The position numbers and the translations under genes were made by a program. Positions 9,176 to 17,374 of a stretch of DNA of 64,000 nt are shown piece by piece. The notes under the pieces are model-generated. The model searched no databases. It was not told where the DNA came from and saw only the letters and a program-made list of their open reading frames with translations. The DNA comes from Erwinia aphidicola (GTDB lineage: Bacteria > Pseudomonadota > Gammaproteobacteria > Enterobacterales > Enterobacteriaceae), in contig NZ_JAMKCQ010000001.1 in assembly GCF_024169515.1 (NCBI RefSeq), positions 3,596,001 through 3,660,000 of the forward strand. The letters are read 5' to 3'. Position 1 is the first letter of the stretch, and every line of letters starts with the position of its first letter.

Positions 9176-9814
9176 ATGACCGAACGTTTTACCGAAACAC
9201 TGCGCAGTTTAAGCCAGCCACGCTGGTCACAGGCCGTCTCGCATCGCTTTGTGCACGAGCTGTATCATGGCACCGTCGACCGCCAGGTGATGATCACCTA
9301 CCTGGTTCAGGATCACCGTTTTCTCGACAGCTTTCTCACCTTAGTCGGTGCCGCTATTGCCAGCGCCGACAGCGTTGACGCGCGGCTGCGCTTTGGCCGC
9401 TGCGCTGGAATGGTCTCCTCCGAGGAGAATACCTATTTCCTGCGCGCTTTCGACGCGCTGGACGTCAGCGCGGCGCAGCGTCACAACACGCCCGATAGCG
9501 CACCCACCGCCGGGTTTAAGGCACTGATGCTGGAAGCGGCGGAAACCCGCAGCTATGCGGCGATCCTCACCGTGCTTAACGTCGCCGAATGGCTCTACCT
9601 TGACTGGGCCGCGCAGGCACCACAGCCGCTGCCAACGAGTTTTGTTCATGCCGAGTGGATTACGCTGCACGATAACCCCGACTTCCGCGAATTCGTGGCT
9701 TTCCTGCGGCGTGAACTCGATCGCGTCGGGCCAGCCCAGCGTGCGCAGTGCGAGGCGTTTTTCCAGCGCGCAGTCACGCTGGAGCTGGCATTTTTCGACG
9801 CGGCTTACGCCTAA
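9176..9814 (+). CDS. TenA-family protein lacking the active-site Cys
   Basis: TenA proteins (thiaminase II) hydrolyse aminopyrimidines, or related thiamin breakdown products, to the pyrimidine HMP. This 212-residue member has the conserved Asp46 in VQDHRF and a C-terminal Glu in [11 protein letters not shown]. The helix that holds the catalytic Cys in classical TenA (LLPCVAGYAEIG in the second copy of this window) reads [13 protein letters not shown] here. It therefore belongs to the Cys-less TenA_E-like branch, whose plant members act on oxidised or amino forms of HMP precursors. It is monocistronic, behind a TPP riboswitch, supporting a thiamin-salvage role. The exact substrate is unknown. 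Its last 4 bases overlap the opposing chemoreceptor gene. Confidence 0.85.
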   Translation: MTERFTETLRSLSQPRWSQAVSHRFVHELYHGTVDRQVMITYLVQDHRFLDSFLTLVGAAIASADSVDARLRFGRCAGMVSSEENTYFLRAFDALDVSAAQRHNTPDSAPTAGFKALMLEAAETRSYAAILTVLNVAEWLYLDWAAQAPQPLPTSFVHAEWITLHDNPDFREFVAFLRRELDRVGPAQRAQCEAFFQRAVTLELAFFDAAYA

Positions 9815-11133
9815 TCGCTTTTTAACGCTTCGGTGACGTGGCCAATGGCGCGAACGACGTCGTCGGAGCTGTCGCGGATATCGGCAATCACGCCGCCGGC
9901 TTCCTGCACCAGCGCCAGGCCGCGGTCGGCACGCTGCAGATTTGAGGTGATGCCTTTCTGCGCCTTGCTCGCCAGCAGGTGATTCTGCTGCACCCTCTGT
10001 TCGATTTCGCTGGTGGCGCGATTGATGTTTTGCGCCAGCGTGCGCACTTCATTGGCGACCACGGCAAAGCTGCGGCCGTGCGTGCCTGCGCGCGCGGCCT
10101 CTACCGCCGCATTGAGTGCCAGCAGGTTGGTCTGGTCGGCGATGCGGCGAATGCTGCTGACAATCTGCCCGATACTGTCCGAGGAGTCGCCCAGCCCGGT
10201 GATATCACCGGAAATGCCGTGCAGTTCACCCGCCAGCTCGTTCATGGTCTGCACGCTGTTGGCAATGACGCTGGCGCCGCGCATGCTGCTCTCGCTGGTT
10301 TGCAGGGCGGTTTGATAAGCCTGCTGGGCGGCATCGCGCTCCAGCTGGTTTTTCTCCACCTGGGCGGTGACGTCGGTGGCGAATTTCACCACTTTATACA
10401 GCTCACCGCTGTCATCGAACACCGGGTTATAGGTGGCGCGCAGCCAGATAGTGGCACCTTGCTTATTCACACGCTGGAACTGGCCGGAAATAAACTCACC
10501 GCGGTTAAGCTTCTGCCAGAACAGTGTGTAATCCGGGCTGCTGCGCAGCTCGGCAGAGCAGAACTGGCTGTGGTGCGTGCCGATAACTTCGCTGGCGCGA
10601 TATCCCATGGTTTTGAGAAAGTTGTCGTTGGCTTTCAGCACTTCACCCTTCAGGTTAAAGGCAATCACCGCCATCGAGCGTTCAATCGCATTGGTCATTG
10701 CCCGCTGCTCCTGGGCGTCGATAATGCGTGAGGTAATGTCGGTAGCGAGCTTGACGATTTTGAACACGCGACCGTGACGATCCCGCACCGGAACATAGTT
10801 GGCTTCGAGCCACACCGGTCGATTGTCTTTCGCCACGCGCAGAAACTTATCGCTGAAGCTTTCCCCCCGATTCAGGCGCATCCAGAACTGCTGATACTGG
10901 CGCGACCGCAGCAGATCCGGCGTACAGAACATGCTGTGATGCTGGCCAACTATCTCATCTGATTTATAACCCATCTTCTCCAGAAACAGGGCATTAGCGG
11001 TGATAATGGTGCCATCGGCCATGAATTCAATCATGGCGATAGAGTCGTTTAACGAGTCGAGCGTGGCAGAAGAGTGTGAGCGTTTCTGCCACGCAAGGCG
11101 TGACGTGATTCCTGATGCAATAGTAGAAAACAT
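9811..11133 (-). CDS. Soluble chemoreceptor with two tandem PAS domains
   Basis: The 440-residue protein has no obvious membrane segment. Two PAS domains (roughly residues 25-140 and 150-265) are clear duplicates: both contain a G-x-H-S-x-F-C block followed by L-x-R-G-E-x-x-x-x-x-F-x-R-V. Each may bind haem, flavin or a ligand, as in BdlA- and Aer-like sensors. The C-terminal third is an MCP signalling hairpin with tip [21 protein letters not shown], which contacts CheA/CheW. The protein ends shortly after the hairpin without a CheR-docking pentapeptide. Function as an energy- or redox-taxis or biofilm-dispersal sensor is inferred from the architecture. It is transcribed alone, divergent from phnC. 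Confidence 0.85.
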   Translation of the reverse strand: MFSTIASGITSRLAWQKRSHSSATLDSLNDSIAMIEFMADGTIITANALFLEKMGYKSDEIVGQHHSMFCTPDLLRSRQYQQFWMRLNRGESFSDKFLRVAKDNRPVWLEANYVPVRDRHGRVFKIVKLATDITSRIIDAQEQRAMTNAIERSMAVIAFNLKGEVLKANDNFLKTMGYRASEVIGTHHSQFCSAELRSSPDYTLFWQKLNRGEFISGQFQRVNKQGATIWLRATYNPVFDDSGELYKVVKFATDVTAQVEKNQLERDAAQQAYQTALQTSESSMRGASVIANSVQTMNELAGELHGISGDITGLGDSSDSIGQIVSSIRRIADQTNLLALNAAVEAARAGTHGRSFAVVANEVRTLAQNINRATSEIEQRVQQNHLLASKAQKGITSNLQRADRGLALVQEAGGVIADIRDSSDDVVRAIGHVTEALKSD

Positions 11134-11229
11134 GGTGAACCTTATTATTAGATTGGGTCTCGTCAGGATTATCGGCGCGACGCGTTAAAGATTCAGTCAA
11201 TGCGTGCGCTTTGCAGGCCTTTTTTGGCC

Positions 11230-11269
11230 CTGTCATGTTTTCATCACTCCCGCGTCATTAAACCTTCAT
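11230..11269 (+). promoter_or_regulatory. Pho box: four PhoB half-sites in 11-bp phase
   Basis: Four seven-base half-sites resembling the PhoB consensus CTGTCAT occur every 11 bases: CTGTCAT (11230), TCATCAC (11241), GCGTCAT (11252) and CCTTCAT (11263), each followed by a four-base A/T-rich or short spacer. Direct repeats at one helical turn are the hallmark of PhoB dimers bound in tandem. They lie about 60-100 bases before phnC, so the phosphonate importer should be induced by phosphate starvation. Confidence 0.75.
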
Positions 11270-11327
11270 CCGCCACATGGTTAATAGGGCGCACAAGCAA
11301 AAGCGCTAACCCGATACGGTAAAAAAT

Positions 11328-12161
11328 ATGGCACAGGCACTGTTAAAAATTGCCCCCACGCAGCATACGGTTCCGCAAACGGCGCTCCGCCCGAAAGTGC
11401 TGGCGGTGAGTGGCCTTGGCAAGTCCTACGGCACGCAGAATCCTGTCCTGCACGATATCAATTTCGACCTGTATGGCGGTGAGCTGGTGGCGGTAATTGG
11501 GCGTTCCGGTGCCGGGAAGTCCACGCTGCTACACGTGCTGAACGGCACTATTCCGGCCAGCGAAGGGGAGATCATTAACTTCCGCAATAATGGACAGCAG
11601 CAGAACATCGTTGAGCTGAACTCCCGTCAGATGCGCCAGTGGCGCAGCGACTGCGGCATGATCTTCCAGGACTTCTGCCTGGTGCCGCGCCTGGATGTGC
11701 TGACCAATGTCCTGCTGGGCCGCCTGAGCCAGACCTCGACGCTGAAATCATTCTTTAAGGTGTTTCCCGATGCCGATCGCGCTCGTGCGATTGGCCTGCT
11801 GGAGTGGCTGAATATGCTGCCGCAGGCGCTGCAGCGCGCCGAAAATCTTTCCGGTGGGCAGATGCAGCGCGTGGCGATCTGCCGGGCGCTGATGCAGAAC
11901 CCTAAAATTCTGCTGGCCGATGAGCCGGTCGCCTCGCTCGACCCGAAAAATACCCGCCGCATTATGGACGTGCTGCGCCAGGTAAGCGACAACGGCATCA
12001 GCGTGATGGTCAACCTGCACTCGGTTGAGCTGGTGAAAGAGTACTGTACGCGCGCCATTGGCATTGCTAAGGGGCGCATTGTGTTTGACGGGCATCCGGG
12101 CGATTTGACCGACGATCTGCTCTATACCCTGTATGGCGACGACAACCAGCAACGTAATTAA
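11328..12161 (+). CDS. phnC: PhnC, phosphonate ABC transporter ATPase
   Basis: PhnC powers phosphonate or phosphite import through PhnE. The 277-residue product has Walker [12 protein letters not shown], the PhnC-type long insertion after the Q-loop ([19 protein letters not shown]), signature [15 protein letters not shown] and Walker [14 protein letters not shown]. An extra ~25 residues precede the ABC domain. No strong SD lies before the chosen ATG, so a later start (near residue 24) is possible. It is first in phnCDE1E2, behind the Pho box. In E. coli phnC opens a single operon with the lyase genes; here it is about 5.7 kb downstream of phnN. Confidence 0.94.
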   Translation: MAQALLKIAPTQHTVPQTALRPKVLAVSGLGKSYGTQNPVLHDINFDLYGGELVAVIGRSGAGKSTLLHVLNGTIPASEGEIINFRNNGQQQNIVELNSRQMRQWRSDCGMIFQDFCLVPRLDVLTNVLLGRLSQTSTLKSFFKVFPDADRARAIGLLEWLNMLPQALQRAENLSGGQMQRVAICRALMQNPKILLADEPVASLDPKNTRRIMDVLRQVSDNGISVMVNLHSVELVKEYCTRAIGIAKGRIVFDGHPGDLTDDLLYTLYGDDNQQRN

Positions 12162-12189
12162 CCTTCACTTTGGGATACGGAACTCAGCA

Positions 12190-13113
12190 ATGAAAAAAAT
12201 CATTCTTACCGCAGCGATTGCGACAGTTTTTGCCGCTAATGTTTCAGCTGCCGATGCACCAAAGGAACTGAATTTAGGCATCCTCGGCGGCCAGAACGCC
12301 ACGCAGCAGATTGGTGATAACCAGTGCGTGAAGGCGTTCTTCGATAAAGAGCTGAACGTGGATACCAAACTGCGCAACTCTTCAGACTACTCTGGGGTGA
12401 TTCAGGGGCTGCTGGGTGGCAAAGTGGATATGGTGTTGAGCATGTCACCCTCGTCTTATGCCTCGGTGTACATCAACGATCCGAAAGCGGTCGACGTGGT
12501 GGGCATCGTGGTTGACGACGCCGACAAATCACGCGGTTACCATTCGGTGGTGGTGGTGAAAGCGGACAGCCCGTACAAAACGCTGGCCGATCTGAAAGGG
12601 AAATCTTTTGGCATGGCAGACCCGGACTCGACCTCCGGCTTCCTGATCCCCAACCAGAGCTTTAAGAAAGATTTTGGCGGCTCGGTGGATGACAAATATA
12701 ACGGCCACTTCTCCAGCGTCACCTTCTCCGGCGGCCACGAGCAGGATGTGCTCGGCGTGCTGAACGGCCAGTTTGACGGCGCGGTAACCTGGGCTTCAAT
12801 GATCGGCGACTACAACACCGGCTACACCAGCGGCGCATTCACCCGCATGATCCGTGCCGGTCAGCCTGACCTGATGAAGAAAATTCGTATTATCTGGCAA
12901 TCGCCGCTGATCCCGAACGGCCCGATTCTGGTCAGCAACAAGCTGCCGGCTGATTTTAAAGCGAAGCTGATTACCGCCATCAAAAAACTGGATAAAGAGC
13001 AGCACAGCTGCTTCGTGAAGGCCGTGGGCGGCGCACAGCACATTGGTCCGGCGACCGTGGCTGACTACCAGGCGATTATCGATATGAAACGCGAGCTGAC
13101 CAAAGCCCGCTAA
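12190..13113 (+). CDS. phnD: PhnD, periplasmic phosphonate-binding protein
   Basis: PhnD captures phosphonates in the periplasm and delivers them to PhnE. A clean signal peptide is visible (MKKIILTAAIATVFAANVSA, cleavage near residue 20). The mature part shows the family's NLGILGGQNA start, DMVLSMSPSSYA and the conserved DPDSTSGFLIPNQSFKKDFG loop that binds the phosphonate group. The ATG at 12190 is preferred to an in-frame upstream start because it begins the signal peptide. A strong hairpin follows the gene, as is common after genes for abundant binding proteins. Confidence 0.95.
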   Translation: MKKIILTAAIATVFAANVSAADAPKELNLGILGGQNATQQIGDNQCVKAFFDKELNVDTKLRNSSDYSGVIQGLLGGKVDMVLSMSPSSYASVYINDPKAVDVVGIVVDDADKSRGYHSVVVVKADSPYKTLADLKGKSFGMADPDSTSGFLIPNQSFKKDFGGSVDDKYNGHFSSVTFSGGHEQDVLGVLNGQFDGAVTWASMIGDYNTGYTSGAFTRMIRAGQPDLMKKIRIIWQSPLIPNGPILVSNKLPADFKAKLITAIKKLDKEQHSCFVKAVGGAQHIGPATVADYQAIIDMKRELTKAR

Positions 13114-13136
13114 TTGCCCGCCATTTTCCGCATCTG

Positions 13137-13157
13137 AGGGCCGGTTTCGCCGGCCCT
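13137..13157 (+). other. Intercistronic hairpin between phnD and phnE1
   Basis: A 7-bp GC-only inverted repeat (GGGCCGG at 13138-13144, CCGGCCC at 13150-13156) with a TTTCG loop lies in the 60-base gap between phnD and the next permease gene. There is no T tract, so it is more likely to protect the 3' end of phnD mRNA, or to attenuate readthrough, than to terminate fully. Such hairpins often raise binding-protein levels over permease levels. Confidence 0.7.
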
Positions 13158-13173
13158 TCACTCAGGTATCCGC

Positions 13174-14043
13174 ATGACCAATCCCGACTTTGAACGTTAC
13201 TATCAGCAGATCCGCGGCAGGCAAAAGCGCGACACCCTGCTGTGGTCGCTGACGCTGGCCGCGCTCTATCTGGCCTCCGGCAATATGGCGGAATTTAATC
13301 TGCACACCGTATGGGTGTCGATGCCGCACTTCTTTGATTACCTCGGCGAAACCATACCGGTGCTGCACCCGGACAAGCTGTTTGCCGACAGCCATACCGA
13401 AGGGTCGTTCGCTTACTGGGGTTACCGTCTGCACATCCAGCTGCCGCTGATTTGGGAAACCCTGCAGCTGGCGCTGGCGGCGACGCTGGTCTCGGTGCTT
13501 ATCGCCGGGATGCTGGCCTTCCTTGCCGCCAGCAATACCCAGACTCCGCGCGGATTGAGCTTTGCCATCCGCAGCAGCGTGGCTTTTCTGCGCACCATGC
13601 CCGAGCTGGCGTGGGCGGTAATGTTTGTGATGGCGTTTGGTATTGGGGTAATCCCCGGCTTCCTGGCGCTGGCGCTGCACACCATTGGCAGCCTGACCAA
13701 GCTGTTCTATGAGGCGATAGAAAGCGCTTCCGATAAGCCGGTACGCGGGCTGGCCGCCTGCGGTGCCTCGTCGCTGCAGCGCATGCGTTTTGCCCTGTGG
13801 CCGCAGGTGAAACCGGTATTTCTCTCCTACGGATTTATGCGCCTGGAGGTCAACTTCCGTCAGTCAACCATTCTCGGGCTGGTGGGCGCGGGGGGGATCG
13901 GCCAGGAGCTGATGACCAATATTAAACTCGACCGCTACGACCAGGTGAGCATGACGCTGCTGCTGATTATCGTGGTGGTGTCGCTGCTGGATACTTTCTC
14001 CGGCAAGATCCGCCAGCGCGTGGTAGAGGGGAAAAACGCATGA
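13174..14043 (+). CDS. phnE: PhnE1, phosphonate ABC transporter permease
   Basis: A 289-residue inner-membrane permease of the phosphonate/phosphite importer. Several hydrophobic segments are visible, and the cytoplasmic EAA loop is present around EAIESASDKPVRGLAACGAS, ending with GLVGAGGIGQEL. The family uses two permease chains or one doubled chain; here two separate genes follow each other. Its TGA overlaps the next permease gene by 4 bases. The first ~75 residues include a long periplasmic-looking stretch after the first membrane segment. Substrate range (phosphonate versus phosphite) cannot be read from the sequence. Confidence 0.93.
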   Translation: MTNPDFERYYQQIRGRQKRDTLLWSLTLAALYLASGNMAEFNLHTVWVSMPHFFDYLGETIPVLHPDKLFADSHTEGSFAYWGYRLHIQLPLIWETLQLALAATLVSVLIAGMLAFLAASNTQTPRGLSFAIRSSVAFLRTMPELAWAVMFVMAFGIGVIPGFLALALHTIGSLTKLFYEAIESASDKPVRGLAACGASSLQRMRFALWPQVKPVFLSYGFMRLEVNFRQSTILGLVGAGGIGQELMTNIKLDRYDQVSMTLLLIIVVVSLLDTFSGKIRQRVVEGKNA

Positions 14044-14921
14044 TTGGACTGATTGGTAATGAACAGCTGGACGGCATGAAGCAGCAGCATCAGGCGCTGT
14101 TTGCCGTACAGAAGCGCTACCTGCGCAAAACCGCGCTGATTGCCGCCGCCATTTTGCTCTATTACGTTTTCTTTTTTGCTGCGTTCGGTATCAGCTGGCA
14201 GCAGCTGACTGTTGGCATGGGGCAGCTGGGGCACTATTTCCTGCGCATGTTTGTCTGGCATGACGTGGCAAACTGGCCGTTTGCCTACTACTTCGGCCAG
14301 ATCTTTATCACCATTGCCATTGTGTTTGCCGGCACCATCACCGCGACGGTGATTGCGCTTCCGCTGTCGTTCCTGGCGGCGCGTAACGTGATGCATTCGC
14401 CCGTGCTGCGCCCGGTGGCGCTGCTGATGCGGCGGCTGCTGGATATTCTGCGCGGGATTGATATGGCGATCTGGGGGTTGATTTTCGTGCGGGCAGTGGG
14501 CATGGGGCCGCTGGCCGGGGTACTGGCAATTATCATGCAGGACGTGGGCCTGCTGGGGAAGCTGTACGCGGAGGGGCACGAAGCGGTGGAGCGCTCACCG
14601 GGGCGCGGGCTGACGGCGGTGGGCGCCAACAGCCTGCAAAAACACCGTTACGGTATCTTTACCCAGTCGTTTCCGGCGTTTCTGGCGCTCAGCCTGTATC
14701 AGATTGAGTCAAACACCCGCTCAGCGGCAGTGCTCGGCTTTGTCGGCGCGGGTGGAGTGGGGCTGGTGTATGCCGAGAATATGCGACTGTGGAACTGGGA
14801 TGTGGTGATGTTTATCACCCTGATTATGGTGGTGATTGTGATGGCGATGGACCACCTGTCCGCGAAGCTGCGTAAGCGCTATATCCGCGGCCAGGCAGTA
14901 CCATTGTTTGGCCAGGAATAA
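14040..14921 (+). CDS. phnE: PhnE2, second phosphonate permease
   Basis: This 293-residue permease pairs with PhnE1 to form the membrane channel driven by PhnC. It has a hydrophobic anchor at about residues 33-55, a block of further membrane segments, and the EAA loop EGHEAVERSPGRGLTAVGANS, followed by GFVGAGGVGLVYAEN. The start overlaps phnE1 by 4 bases. It is the last gene of the operon; just downstream are two palindromic repeat copies in opposite orientation. I regard it as intact. Confidence 0.93.
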   Translation: MIGLIGNEQLDGMKQQHQALFAVQKRYLRKTALIAAAILLYYVFFFAAFGISWQQLTVGMGQLGHYFLRMFVWHDVANWPFAYYFGQIFITIAIVFAGTITATVIALPLSFLAARNVMHSPVLRPVALLMRRLLDILRGIDMAIWGLIFVRAVGMGPLAGVLAIIMQDVGLLGKLYAEGHEAVERSPGRGLTAVGANSLQKHRYGIFTQSFPAFLALSLYQIESNTRSAAVLGFVGAGGVGLVYAENMRLWNWDVVMFITLIMVVIVMAMDHLSAKLRKRYIRGQAVPLFGQE

Positions 14922-14930
14922 CGTTTCAAC

Positions 14931-14963
14931 GGGTCGACCGAAAAAAAAGGTCGACCCCTACGT
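14931..14963 (-). repeat. GTAGGGG-type palindromic repeat, copy 2 (inverted)
   Basis: GGGTCGACC (14931-14939) and GGTCGACCC (14949-14957) form a perfect 9-bp stem around a G(A)8 loop. Read on the minus strand it is GTAGGGGTCGACC, a T-rich loop, then GGTCGACCC: the same design as copies 1 and 3. It sits directly after phnE2 and may help end that transcript. Confidence 0.8.
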
Positions 14964-14982
14964 GTAAGGCAGCCTGGGTTTT

Positions 14983-15013
14983 GTAGGGGCGGACCCTCTT
15001 TTTCGGTCCGCCC
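14983..15013 (+). repeat. GTAGGGG-type palindromic repeat, copy 3
   Basis: GGGCGGACC (14987-14995) pairs with GGTCCGCCC (15005-15013) around CCTCTTTTTC-like loop bases, after TGTAGG. It points opposite to copy 2, about 25 bases away, forming a tail-to-tail pair between the convergent phnE2 and GT8 genes. Confidence 0.8.
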
Positions 15014-15017
15014 GGCA

Positions 15018-15836
15018 TCAATCGCGCACCCGGTCCCACCATAGCTGATGCAGCTCGTAATAACGGTCGCCCGGCTCGGGCTGTTTATCCCAGGGTTTAT
15101 CGATGATGTAATGGATATTCTTCACCCGCGCCAGATCCCAGATTTTCGGGTGCTGGTGCGGCAACGTTTTCAGCGCGTTGTAAAGGTAAGGCAGCGGCTG
15201 CCAGCGGCCGTGATAAAACTGATTGAGGAAGTCCTGCTCGGCAAACAGAAAACCGGACAGGTCGTCCAGCGCCGCCAGCTGGGCCAGCATCTCGTCAAAT
15301 ACCGCGCGGTCCGGCTTCAGCAGCAGGAAACCGCCATTCAGATAGTTATCCACCTTGTCCAGCTGCTCAACATGGTCCACGCCTTCACACCAGCTGTAGA
15401 AGCAGTTTTCCGGCACCCAGTCGGCCGGATAGCTGGCAATACGGTTGGGATTGCAGCGGCAGGCGTGGCACGCCGCGATAGTGTCGGGCGCCAGCGGCTG
15501 GGTGAACAGCTCATCCATGTTCTGCGTCACCAGCATATCCGCATCCAGAAACGCCACGCGCTCAAACTCCGTCAGCGTCCACGCCGCCAGCTTGGTCCAC
15601 ACCTCGGCGAAACGCGCGTTGGCATAGCTGTTGGCGAGTGAGGGATTGGGGCTAAGCGGGGCGACATCACGCAGCAGGCAGCCTTGCTGTTCCAGCACCT
15701 GACGGGCGGCGGCATCAATATTTTCCGTCACCATCACCACCAGCGGATAGCGGCTCTCCACGGCGCGCAACGATTTCTGCAGCGCCTCTACGCCAACCAC
15801 ATAGCCCGGCTGCGTCAGCAGGGTAACCCATGCCAT
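15018..15836 (-). CDS. GT8-family glycosyltransferase (glycogenin/galactinol-synthase-like)
   Basis: Family 8 glycosyltransferases move a sugar from a nucleotide donor to an acceptor with retention, using Mn2+ held by a DxD motif. The 272-residue product starts WVTLLTQPGYVVGVEALQKSL, typical of glycogenin and galactinol synthase relatives, and contains the metal site FLDADMLV and the NGGFLLLKP motif. Later it has AEQDFLNQFY and a late His-rich part. No membrane segment is seen, so it acts in the cytoplasm. It overlaps the upstream lactone-oxidase gene (ATGATG at 15836-15839; either ATG may start it), which implies joint use. Donor and acceptor are unknown. Confidence 0.85.
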   Translation of the reverse strand: MAWVTLLTQPGYVVGVEALQKSLRAVESRYPLVVMVTENIDAAARQVLEQQGCLLRDVAPLSPNPSLANSYANARFAEVWTKLAAWTLTEFERVAFLDADMLVTQNMDELFTQPLAPDTIAACHACRCNPNRIASYPADWVPENCFYSWCEGVDHVEQLDKVDNYLNGGFLLLKPDRAVFDEMLAQLAALDDLSGFLFAEQDFLNQFYHGRWQPLPYLYNALKTLPHQHPKIWDLARVKNIHYIIDKPWDKQPEPGDRYYELHQLWWDRVRD

Positions 15837-17233
15837 CATAGTGAATCTCCCTGATCCAGCAGCTGCTGGCTGAATGCATTACTGAATTTGTGCTGCGGGT
15901 CCAGCGCTTCACGCACTTCGCGGAATGCGGCCATCTGCGGGTAAATCTCATCCCAGTGATACAGTGATGCATCGAAGTATTTGCCCCAGTGCGGCCTGCC
16001 GCCTTCTTCCGCCAGCAGTTTTTCAACTTCACGCAGGAAAGCCACGCCGTCGGCAGAGAGCGAGCCATCTTCCGCGTAATAGACCACAAAGCCAAAGTAG
16101 CAGCTGGGCTGCTGCCAGGCGGGGCTGAGCCAGCTCTGCGAGGCGCCGGTACAGCGCAGGATCACCGGGTAGTGCATATGGGGATTGGTGTCGCTGTGCC
16201 ACTGCTTGATGCGGGCAATCACAGCCGCCGTGCGCGCCAGCGGAATGGCGATCTCCACGTTAATCTGCGGCGTGGCGATGCCGCGACAGAACACCTGATA
16301 AACATCGCCGGTCACGTCGGAGAAGTCCTTGAAGCGCGTGACGGTGCGGAACGGTTTGCCGTTATCATCAACGATCTGCGTGTCGTTGCGCATATGTTCC
16401 AGCGTCTGGTCAATGGTCTGATTCATCGCGTCGCTGGTCTCTTCCTGCTTCACCAGGTCGCCATGATTCTCACGGTACTGCGCACGCTCTTCATTGGTGG
16501 CGCTGCGGGCGGCCCAGACATGAACCTGATTCTCACCGGGGAACCACCAGGCTTTACTCAGCGCGTAGTCGTTGTTCCACGTCAGCAGGTCTTGTTCCAG
16601 CGTGTCGGCACTGACGGCATTTTTAAAACAGGTGTAAATCTCACTGGGGCAGGTACGCAGCGTGACCGCCGTGACCACGCCCAGGCTGCCCAGACCCAGC
16701 TGCACCGCCGGGAACCACGGGTGCTGACGATCGAAAGTCTGCACGCTGCCGTCGGCCAGCACCATGCGAATACTCAGCGCTTCATCGCCGATGGAGCTCT
16801 GCTGTAGCCCCTGGCCGTGGGTGCCGGTAGCCAGCGCACCGGCCAGGGTCTGCGCAGCGATCACGCCGGGGGAGGCGGGCAGCATACGGCCCATCGCAGA
16901 CAGCAGTTCATAGACCTCATGCAGCGGCGTACCGCCGGCAAAGGTGGCGCTGTCGGCATCGCTGCTAATCAGCCCGCGCAGGGCGGAGGTATCAATCAGG
17001 CGGTCGCCGCGCTGCTGCAGCTCCAGCATGCGCCCGGGCGACATACGGCTGCCCATTACGCGCACTTTGCCGGTAGATTTGGCCAGCATCGCCTGCAGCT
17101 CACTTTCACTGGCGGGGGTGGCCACGCTGCTGGTGTCGGCAAGGGTGGCATTTTGCGCCCAGTTCCACAGTTTGCTTTCCTGCGGCGATATCTGCGGCTG
17201 CCGGCGTGGATAACCAGCGGATTCACGTGTCAT
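15836..17233 (-). CDS. FAD-dependent sugar-lactone oxidase (ALO type)
   Basis: The 465-residue protein has an N-terminal FAD-binding PCMH domain (VRVMGSRMSPGRM, GALATGTHGQGL, LGLGSLGVVTAVTLR) and a C-terminal D-arabinono-1,4-lactone-oxidase domain with the diagnostic GGRPHWGKYFD near residue 420. Family members oxidise aldonolactones or polyols such as xylitol. The position of the usual FAD-linking His (GGHS) is replaced by GSRMSP, suggesting non-covalent FAD. It starts after a terminator belonging to the TetR gene and overlaps the GT8 gene. No export signal is seen. The substrate is unknown; a polyol or sugar made or used by the GT8 partner is plausible. Confidence 0.82.
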   Translation of the reverse strand: MTRESAGYPRRQPQISPQESKLWNWAQNATLADTSSVATPASESELQAMLAKSTGKVRVMGSRMSPGRMLELQQRGDRLIDTSALRGLISSDADSATFAGGTPLHEVYELLSAMGRMLPASPGVIAAQTLAGALATGTHGQGLQQSSIGDEALSIRMVLADGSVQTFDRQHPWFPAVQLGLGSLGVVTAVTLRTCPSEIYTCFKNAVSADTLEQDLLTWNNDYALSKAWWFPGENQVHVWAARSATNEERAQYRENHGDLVKQEETSDAMNQTIDQTLEHMRNDTQIVDDNGKPFRTVTRFKDFSDVTGDVYQVFCRGIATPQINVEIAIPLARTAAVIARIKQWHSDTNPHMHYPVILRCTGASQSWLSPAWQQPSCYFGFVVYYAEDGSLSADGVAFLREVEKLLAEEGGRPHWGKYFDASLYHWDEIYPQMAAFREVREALDPQHKFSNAFSQQLLDQGDSL

Positions 17234-17307
17234 TGACGGCTCCTGTTCAGGACAATCACGGTGTGGTGATAAAATGGCGAGGATACTTACTGAGATTAAG
17301 CGTAGAC

Positions 17308-17338
17308 GAAAAGCCCCGTTATTGCTGCATAGCGGGGC
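17308..17338 (-). terminator. Terminator after TetR gene
   Basis: GCCCCG (17313-17318) and CGGGGC (17333-17338) can pair around a 14-base loop. On the minus strand the stem is followed by TTTTCG. It lies just downstream of the TetR stop and upstream of the lactone-oxidase start, separating the two transcripts. Confidence 0.6.
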
Positions 17339-17374
17339 GAAAAAATTGTACGTTAATTTTATTGTTGTACAGAT

